This document shows positions 27,626 to 38,005 of a stretch of 64,000 nucleotides of DNA, piece by piece. Under the pieces are notes generated by a model that was not told where the DNA came from, did no database searches, and saw only the letters and a program-made list of their open reading frames with translations. Position numbers and translations under genes: made by a program. The stretch covers positions 410,892 to 474,891 of the forward strand of contig NZ_MQVY01000001.1 in the NCBI RefSeq assembly GCF_002954385.1. Direction: 5' to 3'. How positions within the stretch are numbered: position 1 is the stretch's first letter; each line of letters begins with the position of its first letter. The stretch is from Tenacibaculum sp. SG-28 (GTDB lineage: Bacteria; Bacteroidota; Bacteroidia; Flavobacteriales; Flavobacteriaceae).

Positions 27626-30055
27626 ATGAATAAGAAACAGATTTTACCATATATAATTGTTTTTTTTATTTTTTCCATTGCCGCCTTATTGTATTTTAAT
27701 CCAGTATTAAGTGGAAAAAAAATTAAACAAAACGACATTACGCAATTTATTGGTATGTCAAAAGAGGCAACTGATTATAGAGCGGAAAAAGGGAAGGAGT
27801 CATATTGGGTTGGAAATGCTTTTAGCGGCATGCCAACGTATCAAATTGGAACGTATTTCCCATATGATTTTATTCGATATATAGATAAAGGTATACGTTT
27901 TTTACCTCGGCCTGCAGATTATTTATTCCTATACTTTTTTGGTTTTTTTATATTGTTAACTGCCTTAAAAATAGATTGGAAATTGGCTGTTTTAGGTAGT
28001 CTATCCTATGGATTCTCTACCTATTTAATTATCATTTTTGGTGCGGGTCATAACGCAAAGGCGCACGCTATTGGATATATGCCACTGGTTTTGGCAGGCG
28101 TTATTTATGTGTTTCAAAAAAGATATTTGTTGGGTTTTTTACTAACAGCCATAGCAATGGCTCTAGAAATCTGTGCAAATCACATTCAAATGACTTACTA
28201 TTTGGGCTTCTGTTTACTAATTTTAGGAATAGTAGAAGCCATTCAAGCCTTTAAACAGGGAGAATTAAAGCAATTCGGAAAGCAAGTAGGGATCATACTT
28301 TCTGCCATTTTATTGGGTGTTAGTACCAATGCTACTCGGTTGTTAGCAACAAAAGAATACGCTACTTATAGCACAAGAGGAAACTCAGAATTAACCATAA
28401 ACCCCGATGGTTCTGATAAGTTGCCTACTTCTGGTTTAGATAAATCGTACATCACAGAATACAGTTACGGAATATTAGAAACTTTTAATCTTTTTATTCC
28501 TCGTTTTATGGGTGGGGGTACTGTTGAAGAATTAGACGAGCGTTCCAATTTCTATGAGGTAATTAAAGTGAATACAGATAGCAGAACGGCAAGAGAGTAT
28601 GCAAAAAATGTATTTACCTATTGGGGCAAACAACCAATTGTGGAAGCTCCTGCATATATAGGAGCAGTAGTATTTCTATTGTTTTTCTTGGGGGTATTTT
28701 TAGTACGTCATAAATTTAAATATTGGTTGGTTGCGGCTACTGTCTTTTCTATACTTTTAAGCTGGGGAAAGAATTTCCCTGTCATAACTGACGCATTCAT
28801 AGAGTTTGTTCCTTTGTATAATAAATTTAGAGCTGTTTCCTCGATTCAAGTTATAGCAGAGCTATGTGTTCCTCTACTTGGAATTCTTGGGTTACATGCT
28901 CTTTTCTCAGGAAATAATACTAAAAAAGAAAAGGTAGATGCGCTAAAAAAAGCAGTCTATGTTACCGGAGGAATAGCTTTATTGTTTGCCCTGCTAGGTG
29001 CAAGTCTATTTACTTTTGATGGACTTCGCGATGCACAATACCAACAAATGTTACCAGAATTGGTAGATGCGGTCATAGCAGACAGAAAAGCCATGTTATT
29101 TTACGATAGTATTCGCTCTTTAATTCTAGTCCTAATTTCTGCTTCTGTGCTTTGGTTTTTTATAGAAAATAGAATACAAAAGAATATTGCTATTGTACTT
29201 CTTGGCGTGTTTCTCATCTTTGATTTAGTTTCTGTAGATATGCGTTACGTTAACAAAGAAGATTTTGTGTCGGCCAGAAAAGTAAGTAAACCTTTCCAAG
29301 CGAATAAAGCAGATATTGAAATTAGTAAGGATACTTCTCATTATCGCGTGGCTAACGTTGCAGGAAACCTACTTAACGAAGCGAGAACCTCTTATTTTCA
29401 CAATTCAATTGGAGGTTATCACGCTGCAAAGATGCGACGCTACCAAGAGTTATTTGAGTACCAAGTATACAAAAATAACATGGAGGTGCTGAATATGCTC
29501 AACGCTAAATATTTTATTTTAGGAGAAGACAAAGTTGAGGTAAATACTAATGCAAACGGTAATGCTTGGTTTGTTGACGCCATTAAATTTGTAGATTCTG
29601 CCAATGCGGAAATTATGGCATTAGATAGTTTAAATACTAAGCAAGTAGCGGTAGTGAATAAACAGATGTTTAGCGACTATACCACTTTATTACAACAAAA
29701 GAGAATTCGTAAAGATTCTACTGCTAGTATAGTCTTAACAAATTATAACGTAGCAACGCTTAAGTATACTACAAATACCTCGAAGGAGCAGTTTGCTGTT
29801 TTTTCTGAGATATATTACCAAGATGGTTGGAACGCTTATCTCGATGGAAAGAAAGTTCCTCATATTGCTGTGGATTATGTTTTGAGAGGGATGTTGGTTC
29901 CTTCAGGGAACCATATCATCGAGTTTAAATTTGAACCTACTGTCATACAGAAAGGGAGTATTTTGGTTCTATTGTCGTATCTCTTGTTAGGAATACTAAT
30001 TCTTTATTTTTTGTACCAGAAAAGAACATTTTGGTTATTTAAAAGTAAACAGTAA
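27626..30055 (+). CDS. YfhO family membrane protein
   Basis: 809 residues with about 12 membrane helices and two soluble parts. The KGKESYWVGNAFSGMPTYQIG start, ICANHIQMTYYLGFC and the C-terminal VFSEIYYQDGWNAYLDGKKV fit YfhO (PF09586), whose members are glycosyltransferase-like membrane proteins implicated in decorating envelope polymers. The mechanism is not settled. It lies between DUF4834 and two glycosyltransferases, suggesting glycan assembly. ATG at 27626 follows DUF4834 directly. Confidence 0.88.
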   Translation: MNKKQILPYIIVFFIFSIAALLYFNPVLSGKKIKQNDITQFIGMSKEATDYRAEKGKESYWVGNAFSGMPTYQIGTYFPYDFIRYIDKGIRFLPRPADYLFLYFFGFFILLTALKIDWKLAVLGSLSYGFSTYLIIIFGAGHNAKAHAIGYMPLVLAGVIYVFQKRYLLGFLLTAIAMALEICANHIQMTYYLGFCLLILGIVEAIQAFKQGELKQFGKQVGIILSAILLGVSTNATRLLATKEYATYSTRGNSELTINPDGSDKLPTSGLDKSYITEYSYGILETFNLFIPRFMGGGTVEELDERSNFYEVIKVNTDSRTAREYAKNVFTYWGKQPIVEAPAYIGAVVFLLFFLGVFLVRHKFKYWLVAATVFSILLSWGKNFPVITDAFIEFVPLYNKFRAVSSIQVIAELCVPLLGILGLHALFSGNNTKKEKVDALKKAVYVTGGIALLFALLGASLFTFDGLRDAQYQQMLPELVDAVIADRKAMLFYDSIRSLILVLISASVLWFFIENRIQKNIAIVLLGVFLIFDLVSVDMRYVNKEDFVSARKVSKPFQANKADIEISKDTSHYRVANVAGNLLNEARTSYFHNSIGGYHAAKMRRYQELFEYQVYKNNMEVLNMLNAKYFILGEDKVEVNTNANGNAWFVDAIKFVDSANAEIMALDSLNTKQVAVVNKQMFSDYTTLLQQKRIRKDSTASIVLTNYNVATLKYTTNTSKEQFAVFSEIYYQDGWNAYLDGKKVPHIAVDYVLRGMLVPSGNHIIEFKFEPTVIQKGSILVLLSYLLLGILILYFLYQKRTFWLFKSKQ

Positions 30056-30099
30056 GACGATTTGCACATTAACAAAATTATAATTTACAAAAGCTGCCT

Positions 30100-31290
30100 A
30101 TGAGAATTGGTATGATACTGGATAATGTCTTTCCGCCCGATCCTAGGGTAGAGAATGAGGCTATAGAACTTATTCGTGGTGGCAACGAGGTATTTTTATT
30201 TTGTCTTACCTATTCCGAGAGTGAAGCAGAAAAGACAGTAGAAATTAATGGAATTTCTGTGGTACGTTATCTTTCCAACCAGTTAGAGTATAAATTATCT
30301 GCATTAGCATATACCGTTCCTTTTTACACATGGTCGATGCAAAAAAAGATTAAGCATTTTATAAAAAAGTATACGATTCAGGCATTACACATTCACGATA
30401 TAAAGATTGCCCAAGCTACTTTTAATGCCAACAAGAATTTTGATTTACCGGTTGTTTTAGATCTGCATGACAACTATCCTGAGGTAATGAAATTCTATCC
30501 TCACTTGCAGACGTTTCCTGGAAAATATATTATTTCACCCAAAAAATGGAAACAGAAAGAAGAGGCATTTATCCATCTTGCGGATAAGGTAATTACAGTT
30601 TCGAAGGAGTTTGTGAATGATCTACTTCATAGAATCACAATGGATAAAGATAAAGTGGTATTAGTTCCTAACACGATACGGTCTTCTTTTTTCACGGATT
30701 ATACCGTAGATGAAGAAATAGTAAAAAGGTATCAAGGTAAATTTATGTTGCTTTATTTAGGCGACACGCACCTAAGAAGAGGGCTTCTTACAGCAATTCG
30801 GTCTTTACAGTATCTTACAGCACCTATACCCGCTATTAAATTGGTTATTGTAGGAAAAAGTACAACCGATACTGTTTTGAAAAGAGAAGTTGCAACTTTG
30901 GGTCTTGAGGAATATGTTGATTTTGAGGGTTGGAAAGACGTAGCTTTGTTTCAAAGTTATATCGAAGCTAGTAGCCTATGTATTTCTCCATTACGAAGGA
31001 ATTTACAGCACGATGTAGCGTATGCAAATAAGTTGTTCCAATACATGAGTCTCGGAAAACCTTTATTGGTAAGTGATGCCATAGCACAAAGAGATTTGGT
31101 AGAACGCATTTCCTCTGGGCTGGTTCATCAGGAGAAAAATCCTGAGGATTTTGCCGAAAAAGTATTGCAACTCTACACAAACAAAGATTTGCAAATAGAA
31201 TTAGGAAATAATGGAAGATCATTTGTCAGAAATGAATTCACCTGGGATAAAACAGCAAAAGGATTAATTGCGTTGTATAAAGATTTGTAA
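30100..31290 (+). CDS. Glycosyltransferase family 4 protein
   Basis: 396 residues. N-terminal Rossmann fold begins MRIGMILDNVFPPDPRVENE; the C-terminal half carries FMLLYLGDTHLRRGLLTA and VGKSTTD, then SLCISPLRRNLQHDVAYANK and QYMSLGKPLLVSDA, the nucleotide-sugar-binding Glu-x7-Glu-like region of GT4 enzymes. Likely cytoplasmic or peripheral, building a surface polysaccharide or glycolipid; the sugar is unknown. The next glycosyltransferase starts within 2 bases of its stop. Confidence 0.88.
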   Translation: MRIGMILDNVFPPDPRVENEAIELIRGGNEVFLFCLTYSESEAEKTVEINGISVVRYLSNQLEYKLSALAYTVPFYTWSMQKKIKHFIKKYTIQALHIHDIKIAQATFNANKNFDLPVVLDLHDNYPEVMKFYPHLQTFPGKYIISPKKWKQKEEAFIHLADKVITVSKEFVNDLLHRITMDKDKVVLVPNTIRSSFFTDYTVDEEIVKRYQGKFMLLYLGDTHLRRGLLTAIRSLQYLTAPIPAIKLVIVGKSTTDTVLKREVATLGLEEYVDFEGWKDVALFQSYIEASSLCISPLRRNLQHDVAYANKLFQYMSLGKPLLVSDAIAQRDLVERISSGLVHQEKNPEDFAEKVLQLYTNKDLQIELGNNGRSFVRNEFTWDKTAKGLIALYKDL

Positions 31291-31291
31291 G

Positions 31292-32562
31292 TTGAAAGTA
31301 CTAGTAATAACATATTATTGGGTTCCTGCTGGAGGTTCAGGGGTGCAGCGATGGTTGAAATTCGTAAAATACCTTCGCGATTTTGACATAGAACCCGTTG
31401 TTTTTACGGTAGAAAACCCAAATTACCCAATTGAAGATACTTCTCTTGAATCCGACGTACCGGAAGGAATCGAAATTCTTAGAAATCCTATTTTTGAACC
31501 AAATGATCTCTTGTTAAAACTTAAAAAGGACAGTAGAAAACCTAATGGCGGTTATTTAGACGGTAAAGCTCTATTTTTGGAAAATTCTTGGAGTACATTA
31601 GGGCAAATTATTTTATTCCGGACGCACGTAAATTTTGGGTTAGATCTTCTGTTGCGAAAATTAAAAAGTACCTAGCCGAAAATACTATTGATGTTATCCT
31701 CACGACAGGACCACCGCACAGTGTTCACTTAATTGGATTGGCTTTGAAAAAGTCACTGCAGATAAAATGGCTCGCCGATTTTCGCGATCCTTGGACATCG
31801 TTGTATTACAATGATGAATTTAATTTTAGTTCCTATGCAAAAAAGAAAAATCTAGCTTTGGAACAAGAGGTATTAAAGCAGGCAGATAAAGTTCTTACCG
31901 TAAGTAATTCATTGCGAGAAGAACTGCAATGCCCCAACGATAAAATAGCAGTAGTCACCAATGGTTTTGATGGAGAAGTACAAGGTAAGCCACTGCGAAA
32001 GAATGGAAAATTTACTATTTCTTATATTGGATTCTTACCAAAACAGAGCAATCCGACAATTTTATGGGAAGTTTTGGAGGAACTTGTAAAGACGAATGAA
32101 GATTTCAAGAAAGATCTAGAGATTCGATTAACAGGTAGCATAAGTAGAGAAGCCAATGTATCTATTGCACAACACGGTATAGATGCTTACACTAACATTA
32201 CTGGATACGTGCCTCATGAAGAGGCTATACATGAACAACTAAGCGCAAGTATTTTGTTATTGTTGGTTCCTAAAACAACGAAGGCTAAAGGGATTGTAAC
32301 TGGTAAAGTTTTCGAATATTTACAGGCGAAAAGACCTATCTTAGCGATAGGACCAGAAGATGGTGATTTGGCAGCGATTTTAAATGAAACCAGTGCCGGA
32401 GTTATTTCAGGATTTGAGAACAAAACAAGTTTGAAAAATAATATTTTAAATTTTTATAGGAGTTTTCAAAATAATACCTTGCTTTGTAATTCCAAAGGTA
32501 TAGAAAAGTACCATAGAAGAGCCCTGACTAAAGAACTTGTAGAAATATTGAAAGTTCTTTAA
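31292..32562 (+). pseudogene. Glycosyltransferase (frameshifted), TTG start
   Basis: Starts TTG 31292 right after the preceding stop (MKVLVITYYWVPAGGSGVQRW). Frames 31292-31675 and about 31580-32562 join in the A run 31581-31584: a fifth A gives ALFLEKFLEYIRANYFIPDAR, so the repaired protein is 423 residues. Features: GGSGVQRW nucleotide-binding loop, LTTGPPHSVHLIG, WLADFRDPWTSLYYN, VTNGFDGEV, and the GKVFEYLQAKRPILAIGPEDGD sugar-binding region typical of GT4-type enzymes (here split only into stretches). It acts between another GT4 and a flippase, so probably in surface-polysaccharide assembly. An assembly error is the simplest explanation for the break. Confidence 0.85.
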
Positions 32563-32599
32563 AGTAGCTGACAAAAGTTATGTAATTAAAAAGTACACA

Positions 32600-34101
32600 T
32601 TGGGAATAATATTCAAACAATCGTTTAAGAACACTTTAGTAATATATCTTGGATTTTTAATAGGAGGTATCAATACTGTAGTATTATATACGCGTTTTTT
32701 GGAGGAAGACGACTACGGTTTGGTTACTTTTGTACTAGCTGCTTCGAATTTAATTATGCCATTGACGGCATTTGGTATTCATTACACTATCGTAAAGTTT
32801 TTTTCAAGTTATACTTCCAAAAAAGAAAGGGATAGTTTTTAAGTTTTGCCTTGCTACCTCCGTTGTTTTTTTCTCTGCTTATTGGATATTTCTGGGATTA
32901 TTTTCAAACTTGGATTTTACATTTGGTATCGGATGAGAATAGCATCGTAGATAATTATACAATTTATATATATATAGTAGCTGTTTGTTGTGCCTATTTT
33001 GAAATCTTTTATGCTTGGGCAAAAGTACAAATGCAATCTGTTTTTGGTAATCTTCTAAAAGAGCTATACAACAGGGTTGTTATTATGCTTTTATTATTTG
33101 CTGTATATTTTGAGTTTATTCCTAAGGAAGATTTTATAGTTTATTTATCCTTTGCCTATATTCTAAGGACGCTATTAATGATGTTTTATGCGTTGCATTT
33201 GTACTTACCAAAATTTCAATTGCAATTACCAACCAATTACAAAGAAATTTTAAAATATTCTTTCTTTATTATCTTGGCGGGAAGTGCAGGGGCAATCCTT
33301 ATCGATATCGATAAAATAATGATTGGGGTAAAAGATACTTTTGATAAAGCAGCGTATTATACTGTAGCTGTATTTATTGGAACTTTTATTGATGCACCCA
33401 GTAGAGCGATGTCACAAATTCTGCAACCTATGACGTCTAAGTCAATTAACGAAGAAAATGTTGCTGAGGTACAAAGTTTATACCAAAAGAGTTCTATTAA
33501 TTTACTGCTGATAGGTGGATTATTTTTTGTTTTGATTAATTGTAATGTTACCGAATTATTCAAAATAATGCCTGAGCAATATTGGGGTGGGGAATGGGTT
33601 GTGCTATTGATCTCTGGTGCCAAGCTTTTTAATATGTCTTTGGGTAATAATGGTGCTATTATAAGTAATTCAAAGTTTTATAGAATTACCTTATTTACCG
33701 GAGTTGGTATGGCTTTAATGGTGTACTTTTTAAACAAGTACTTTTATTTTAATCTAGATTTTGGGACCGAGGGCTTAGCTTTATCTACGTTCTTAACCTT
33801 TATAATATTTGGATGTTTTAAGCTTTGGTACGTTTCAAAAAAATTACATATTTTTCCGTATACCCAAAAAACAGTGGTAATCTCTTTTGTTATACTCTTT
33901 TCGTATGTAGTATTTCAGTTTTGGAACTTTGATGTTGGAACTATCCTAGTATTTAAATTTCCAATACATCCAATTATAAATATTATTCTTAAAAGTTGCA
34001 TTCTAATTCCAATTTATCTCCTAATCGTATACAGGTTTAATATTTCAGAGCAAATCAATGCTATAATCGATAATTTGTTAACAAAAAAAGGTTTGCGTTA
34101 A
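32600..34101 (+). pseudogene. Polysaccharide flippase, MATE-like (frameshifted), TTG start
   Basis: TTG at 32600 begins MGIIFKQSFKNTLVIYLGF. Frames 32600-32842 and about 32836-34101 join at five T 32836-32840. One more T gives RDSFLSFALLPPLFFSLL and a 500-residue protein with about 14 membrane helices, of the Wzx/polysaccharide biosynthesis family, which flips lipid-linked glycans. FLIGGINTVVLYTRFLEEDD and LAGSAGAILIDIDKIMIGV are typical. Its C-terminus overlaps a hairpin used by the convergent Crp gene. It closes the polysaccharide block that begins with DUF4834. Confidence 0.85.
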
Positions 34102-34110
34102 GCAAACCTT
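34088..34110 (-). terminator. Terminator hairpin of the Crp-like gene
   Basis: aaggtttgc (34088-34096) and gcaaacctt (34102-34110) pair exactly with a 5-base loop. On the minus strand the stem is followed by TTTTTGTT, fitting a rho-independent terminator. The loop contains the flippase stop codon (34099-34101), so two convergent genes share the site. Confidence 0.65.
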
Positions 34111-34206
34111 GTGTATTAGAGAAAAATAGATTAGGGGAATTTATCTATTTTTGAGTCGGCAAAATTATAGTTCTATCTAATGTCTTCTGTTAACATATGT
34201 TATATA

Positions 34207-34788
34207 TTAAACAGAGTATAGTTTTTTTCGGATTCTACTCAATTGAACAGGAGTTATATTCAAATAGGAGGCAATATGGTATTGTGGTATCATATTGTCT
34301 ATGTTAGGGATTTGTTTTTTTACTTTTAGATACCTTTCAGTGGCAGATAAAAGGGATAGATCGTCTACTTTTCTTTCTGTTCGAATAAAGATTTGTTCTA
34401 AAACCTTATTGTAAAAGATTGCCAGTTCGTGTTTCACTCGTGTAAGATGTAAAAAATGCTCAAAGTTTGCAACGTATAGTTCGCATTCACTTAAACAATT
34501 GTAAGAAGCATTAGAGGGTTTTTTCTCAATTAGAGAAGACAGTGCACCAAACGTACTTTGTTGAGTGTACAGTGTTCGTATGTGCTCTTTGCCGTCATTG
34601 TCTTTCATGTAGCTTCGAGCAATACCACTTTTAATGATGTAAAAATTACTTGCTATTTGACCTTGTTTGATTAACATTTTTCCTTTTGGATAATGCTCTA
34701 AAGTCATTATTGAGGAAAATAATTCGATGGAATCGTCTGAGATATTCGGTAAAAAATACCTCATAAACTTTTCAATATCTTTATTCAT
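34207..34788 (-). CDS. Crp/Fnr family regulator
   Basis: 193 residues. N-terminal cyclic-nucleotide-binding fold (LEHYPKGKMLIKQGQIASNFYIIKSGIARS), the C-terminal winged helix starting near LSATERYLKVKKQIPNIDNM with ASYLNITPVQLSRIRKKL as recognition helix. This short form without extra residues is common in Bacteroidota. No cysteine cluster for an iron-sulfur ligand is visible, and no target can be deduced. It is convergent to the flippase and followed upstream by wbqC (its own promoter area is 34789-34853). Confidence 0.88.
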   Translation of the reverse strand: MNKDIEKFMRYFLPNISDDSIELFSSIMTLEHYPKGKMLIKQGQIASNFYIIKSGIARSYMKDNDGKEHIRTLYTQQSTFGALSSLIEKKPSNASYNCLSECELYVANFEHFLHLTRVKHELAIFYNKVLEQIFIRTERKVDDLSLLSATERYLKVKKQIPNIDNMIPQYHIASYLNITPVQLSRIRKKLYSV

Positions 34789-34853
34789 AAACTACTTATT
34801 TTATATTAAAAGCTTTACAAAAAGCTCATTTAATATACGGGGACAAACAAGTG

Positions 34854-35471
34854 TTATATCAAATCTAATGAATTTTTTTCTAATATGCTAATGGAATTAG
34901 GTCCTTCCATAAAAAGTAAGTCTAATACCGATAAATTTGGAAGAAATCCATATTTGTCATCAAACATTTGAACATAGGATTCCATAGGGTATTGTTTTCC
35001 TGATTTAGCAACAGAGAGTTCTCTAAAATCCTCTTTTGTTATCTTAGTTTGGTATGTTTTGGTGGTAGTGTAGTTTTCGTCAATTTGTAGTGCATCTGCA
35101 ATAAAAAGGTGCGTATCTATATTTACATCGTGAAGATATGTGTATTTTTTTTCAAAAATCTGCGCTAAATCATCTTCGTAATATTCAAAAAAAGGAGACG
35201 ATCTATAAGCAGATTTTATAGATTTAAAATGCTGTTGCTGCCAAGGGAAGTTGTTTTCAACGAGCATATCTTTCGTTTTTTTTCTAGTTTCTGAAAACTT
35301 GCTTTTTACAGGTACGATTAGCGATAATTTTCCATTCGCACCATAAATATAGCATCTATTTCTGTAGGTTTGTTTTTGGAAGTTATCTTGCATTTCAAAT
35401 ACCACATCCGACTTAATAATAGCGGTGTATTGCAGTACAGGAGCAAAATATAATGGAATAAACAGCGCCAT
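34854..35471 (-). CDS. WbqC family protein
   Basis: 205 residues from ATG 35471, which overlaps the lepB stop as TAATG. The FIPLYFAPVLQYTAIIKSDVV opening, QKQTYRNRCYIYGANGKLSL, PWQQQHFKSIKSAYRSSPFF and FLPNLSVLDLLFMEGP match WbqC-like proteins, a family first tied to O-antigen clusters but found in this conserved lepB-adjacent position in Flavobacteriia. Function unproven. Translational coupling with lepB is likely. Confidence 0.88.
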   Translation of the reverse strand: MALFIPLYFAPVLQYTAIIKSDVVFEMQDNFQKQTYRNRCYIYGANGKLSLIVPVKSKFSETRKKTKDMLVENNFPWQQQHFKSIKSAYRSSPFFEYYEDDLAQIFEKKYTYLHDVNIDTHLFIADALQIDENYTTTKTYQTKITKEDFRELSVAKSGKQYPMESYVQMFDDKYGFLPNLSVLDLLFMEGPNSISILEKNSLDLI

Positions 35472-37225
35472 TATTTTGTGGTTTTTTTCTTTTTCGAAAT
35501 AAATCCATACAAAAGGTATCCTACTAAAAGAGCGATAACTACCCATAAATAAGAAACGGGTTTTCCTTCACCCCCAACTGTGGTAAACATTCTTTCCCAA
35601 CGAATTGATTTTATTTTATCTACTATATTACTCGTATTTGGGTCCCAACTTAACCATATCATAACTGGTTTACCAACCACATGATCAAAAGGAACATACC
35701 CCCAGTTTCTTGCATCTAAAGAGTTTTGTCTATTGTCTCCCATCATCCAATAGTAATCTTGCTGAAACGTATAGGATGTTGCTTTTTTGCCATTGATGTA
35801 GTAAGTGTCGCCTACTGTAGTTAGATTGTTGTTTTCATATCGTTCAATAATTTCTTTATAAAAGGGGAACGAATCCGAATTTAAAGCTACTGTAACTCCT
35901 TTTTTAGGAATGTAAATAGGTCCAAAATTATCGGTCGACCAATGGTACTTAGGACTGTGTGGGAATATAGATGGGTTGTAAAATCCTTTAGGCTCTATAG
36001 TTTTTACTACACTGTCAATACCAGTCTCTTTTCGCAAGGCATTCGCTTCCTCATCCGTCAAGGTAATTTGACGCACTTTGGTAGTTATTTCTCGAATGTT
36101 TAAGTTGTTGTTTTGAATTACCTGTCTCGAAATACCATCTTCATTGGTAATCAGTTCAAATTCGTTATTTCCATTTTGGTTGATACCTCGCAAACTTGGT
36201 AATCTACGAATTAAATTAAACTCTTCTTGTGTGGTAACTTTAGCGATGAATTTTCTTTGGAATTCTTTATTTACAAATCCTTTTACTCTTTTTGTAGTAA
36301 GTCCGGTTTTAGCATATACTAGAAAGTTCCATTGGGGTTTTGCTCTATCGGGTAAAACTGTTTGTTTACCGTTAATATATACATAGCCATTTCGAACTTC
36401 TAAAGAATCACCAGGTATTCCTACACAACGCTTTACGTAGTTGGTTCGTTTATCAATTGGTTTATAGGTTTGCTTTCCGGAGTAATCTCCCCACATGGTT
36501 TTTGTAGTATCTGCCGGCCAACTAAAAACTACAATATCGTTTCGTTTAATTTTTTGTAGACCCGGTAAACGCATATACGGTAGTGCCAATTTATTTTTCC
36601 AGCTGTTCTTTTTCTCCGGATTGTCTTCCGATAAAAATGATTTGGTACCTAATATTGGTATCGTATCGTGGGCCATTGGAGCCGCAACTGTCGTCATTGG
36701 AACACGAGCTCCGTAATGAAATTTACTAACAAATAAATAATCCCCTACCAACAATGTTTTTTCTAGCGATGAGGTAGGAATTGTATATGGTTGCATAAAA
36801 TAGGTGTGCACAAGCGTAGCGGCAATGATTGCAAAGGCTATAGAACTCAGCCATTCATCAACTTTATTTGGTGGTTTTAGACTTCTGTCTTTGCGATAGG
36901 TGCAATTCGTAGCGTAATTTATATAATAGATGTAAAATCCTAAGGATACTATTGCTAATACGGTGTCTTTTCCTTTGTTAAATCCAAAACTTCTGCAGGT
37001 TTCTATCCATACTATAGGAAACATTAAAAGATTAATAATAGGAACAAAAAGTAAAATCACCCACCATTTAGGACGCTTTATAATTCCCATTAAAACAATG
37101 GCGTTATAAATCGGTACTGCTGCTTCCCATGCTTTTCTCTCTGCCTTAACGTAGAGTTTCCACGTTCCAAAAAAGTGAATTATTTGAATTAGAATAAAGA
37201 AAATAAACCATTCTATAAATGTCAT
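35471..37225 (-). CDS. lepB: Signal peptidase I, enlarged
   Basis: 584 residues, much larger than the roughly 320 of E. coli. N-terminal half-domain with four hydrophobic segments (to about 105), then a fifth segment at about 125-142. Catalytic Ser is in IPTSSLEKTLLVGD (S153), the Lys in NYVKRCVGIPGD (K265), and MMGDNRQNSLDARNWGYVP is the conserved box E. A large insertion separates boxes D and E (about 285-500), common in this phylum. It removes signal peptides at the periplasmic face. Its stop overlaps the wbqC start; dapB lies 76 bases upstream. The DUF5684-like N-terminus explains part of the extra length. Confidence 0.92.
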   Translation of the reverse strand: MTFIEWFIFFILIQIIHFFGTWKLYVKAERKAWEAAVPIYNAIVLMGIIKRPKWWVILLFVPIINLLMFPIVWIETCRSFGFNKGKDTVLAIVSLGFYIYYINYATNCTYRKDRSLKPPNKVDEWLSSIAFAIIAATLVHTYFMQPYTIPTSSLEKTLLVGDYLFVSKFHYGARVPMTTVAAPMAHDTIPILGTKSFLSEDNPEKKNSWKNKLALPYMRLPGLQKIKRNDIVVFSWPADTTKTMWGDYSGKQTYKPIDKRTNYVKRCVGIPGDSLEVRNGYVYINGKQTVLPDRAKPQWNFLVYAKTGLTTKRVKGFVNKEFQRKFIAKVTTQEEFNLIRRLPSLRGINQNGNNEFELITNEDGISRQVIQNNNLNIREITTKVRQITLTDEEANALRKETGIDSVVKTIEPKGFYNPSIFPHSPKYHWSTDNFGPIYIPKKGVTVALNSDSFPFYKEIIERYENNNLTTVGDTYYINGKKATSYTFQQDYYWMMGDNRQNSLDARNWGYVPFDHVVGKPVMIWLSWDPNTSNIVDKIKSIRWERMFTTVGGEGKPVSYLWVVIALLVGYLLYGFISKKKKTTK

Positions 37226-37301
37226 AACTTGTATGTTTTAATATGCAATTTTGATATGCGTTTTACAAATGTGAAGAAATTAAATTAATTGAACTTGTAA
37301 T

Positions 37302-38003
37302 TTAACCTAAGTTTAACACGTCTCTCATCGAATAAACTCCTGATTTTCCTAGAAGCCATTCTGCAGCAATAACTGCTCCTAAGGCAAAGCCTTGTCTATT
37401 ATGTGCAGTGTGTTTAATTTCTATAGTATCAATGTCTGATTGGTAACTTACCGTATGTGTACCTGGTACATCAGGAGTTCGGATTGCTTTTATCGGGATA
37501 CTGTTCTCATCAGAGGTCTTATCTAATTCCCATTTACTTTTGTCAGAGATTTTTATTATTTCTTCTGCCAGAGTAATCGCTGTTCCACTTGGTGCATCTA
37601 GTTTTTTAGTATGGTGGATTTCTTCAATGGAAACATCGTATTGTTCTGTTCCTTGCATCATTTTTGTCAATTGTCTGTTCAACTCAAAAAACAAGTTTAC
37701 GCCCAAACTAAAATTAGAAGCATAAATAAAGCCACCTTTATTTTGTTCACATATTTTAAGGGCATTTTCGTAGTTTTTTAACCATCCTGTTGTACCGGAA
37801 ATAACGGGTACGTTATTGGTTAGACAATTGGAAATATTTTCAAAGGCAGTGTGCGGCAGACTAAAGTCAATCGCTACATCTGCAAGGGTAATATCACATG
37901 GTGCTTTACCATTGTATCGGATTACAATTTCGTGGCCTCTTTGTAAAGCAATTTTTTCAATTTCTTTACCCATTCTACCATATCCTAATAAAGCTATTTT
38001 CAT
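37302..38003 (-). CDS. dapB: 4-hydroxy-tetrahydrodipicolinate reductase
   Basis: 233 residues, short but usual for Bacteroidota. G7-Y-G-R-M-G12 binds NAD(P)H; VISGTTGW follows; EEIHHTKKLDAPSGTA holds catalytic H130/H131 and K134 with GTA at 140-142. It reduces hydroxy-tetrahydrodipicolinate in lysine and diaminopimelate synthesis, feeding peptidoglycan. The gene follows the DUF5683 gene by 2 bases. Confidence 0.94.
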   Translation of the reverse strand: MKIALLGYGRMGKEIEKIALQRGHEIVIRYNGKAPCDITLADVAIDFSLPHTAFENISNCLTNNVPVISGTTGWLKNYENALKICEQNKGGFIYASNFSLGVNLFFELNRQLTKMMQGTEQYDVSIEEIHHTKKLDAPSGTAITLAEEIIKISDKSKWELDKTSDENSIPIKAIRTPDVPGTHTVSYQSDIDTIEIKHTAHNRQGFALGAVIAAEWLLGKSGVYSMRDVLNLG

Positions 38004-38005
38004 TA

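Noticed and set aside
37145..37160. Half-site resembling parS (tttccacgttcc)
   Set aside because: Only one half matches; it is within lepB coding sequence.
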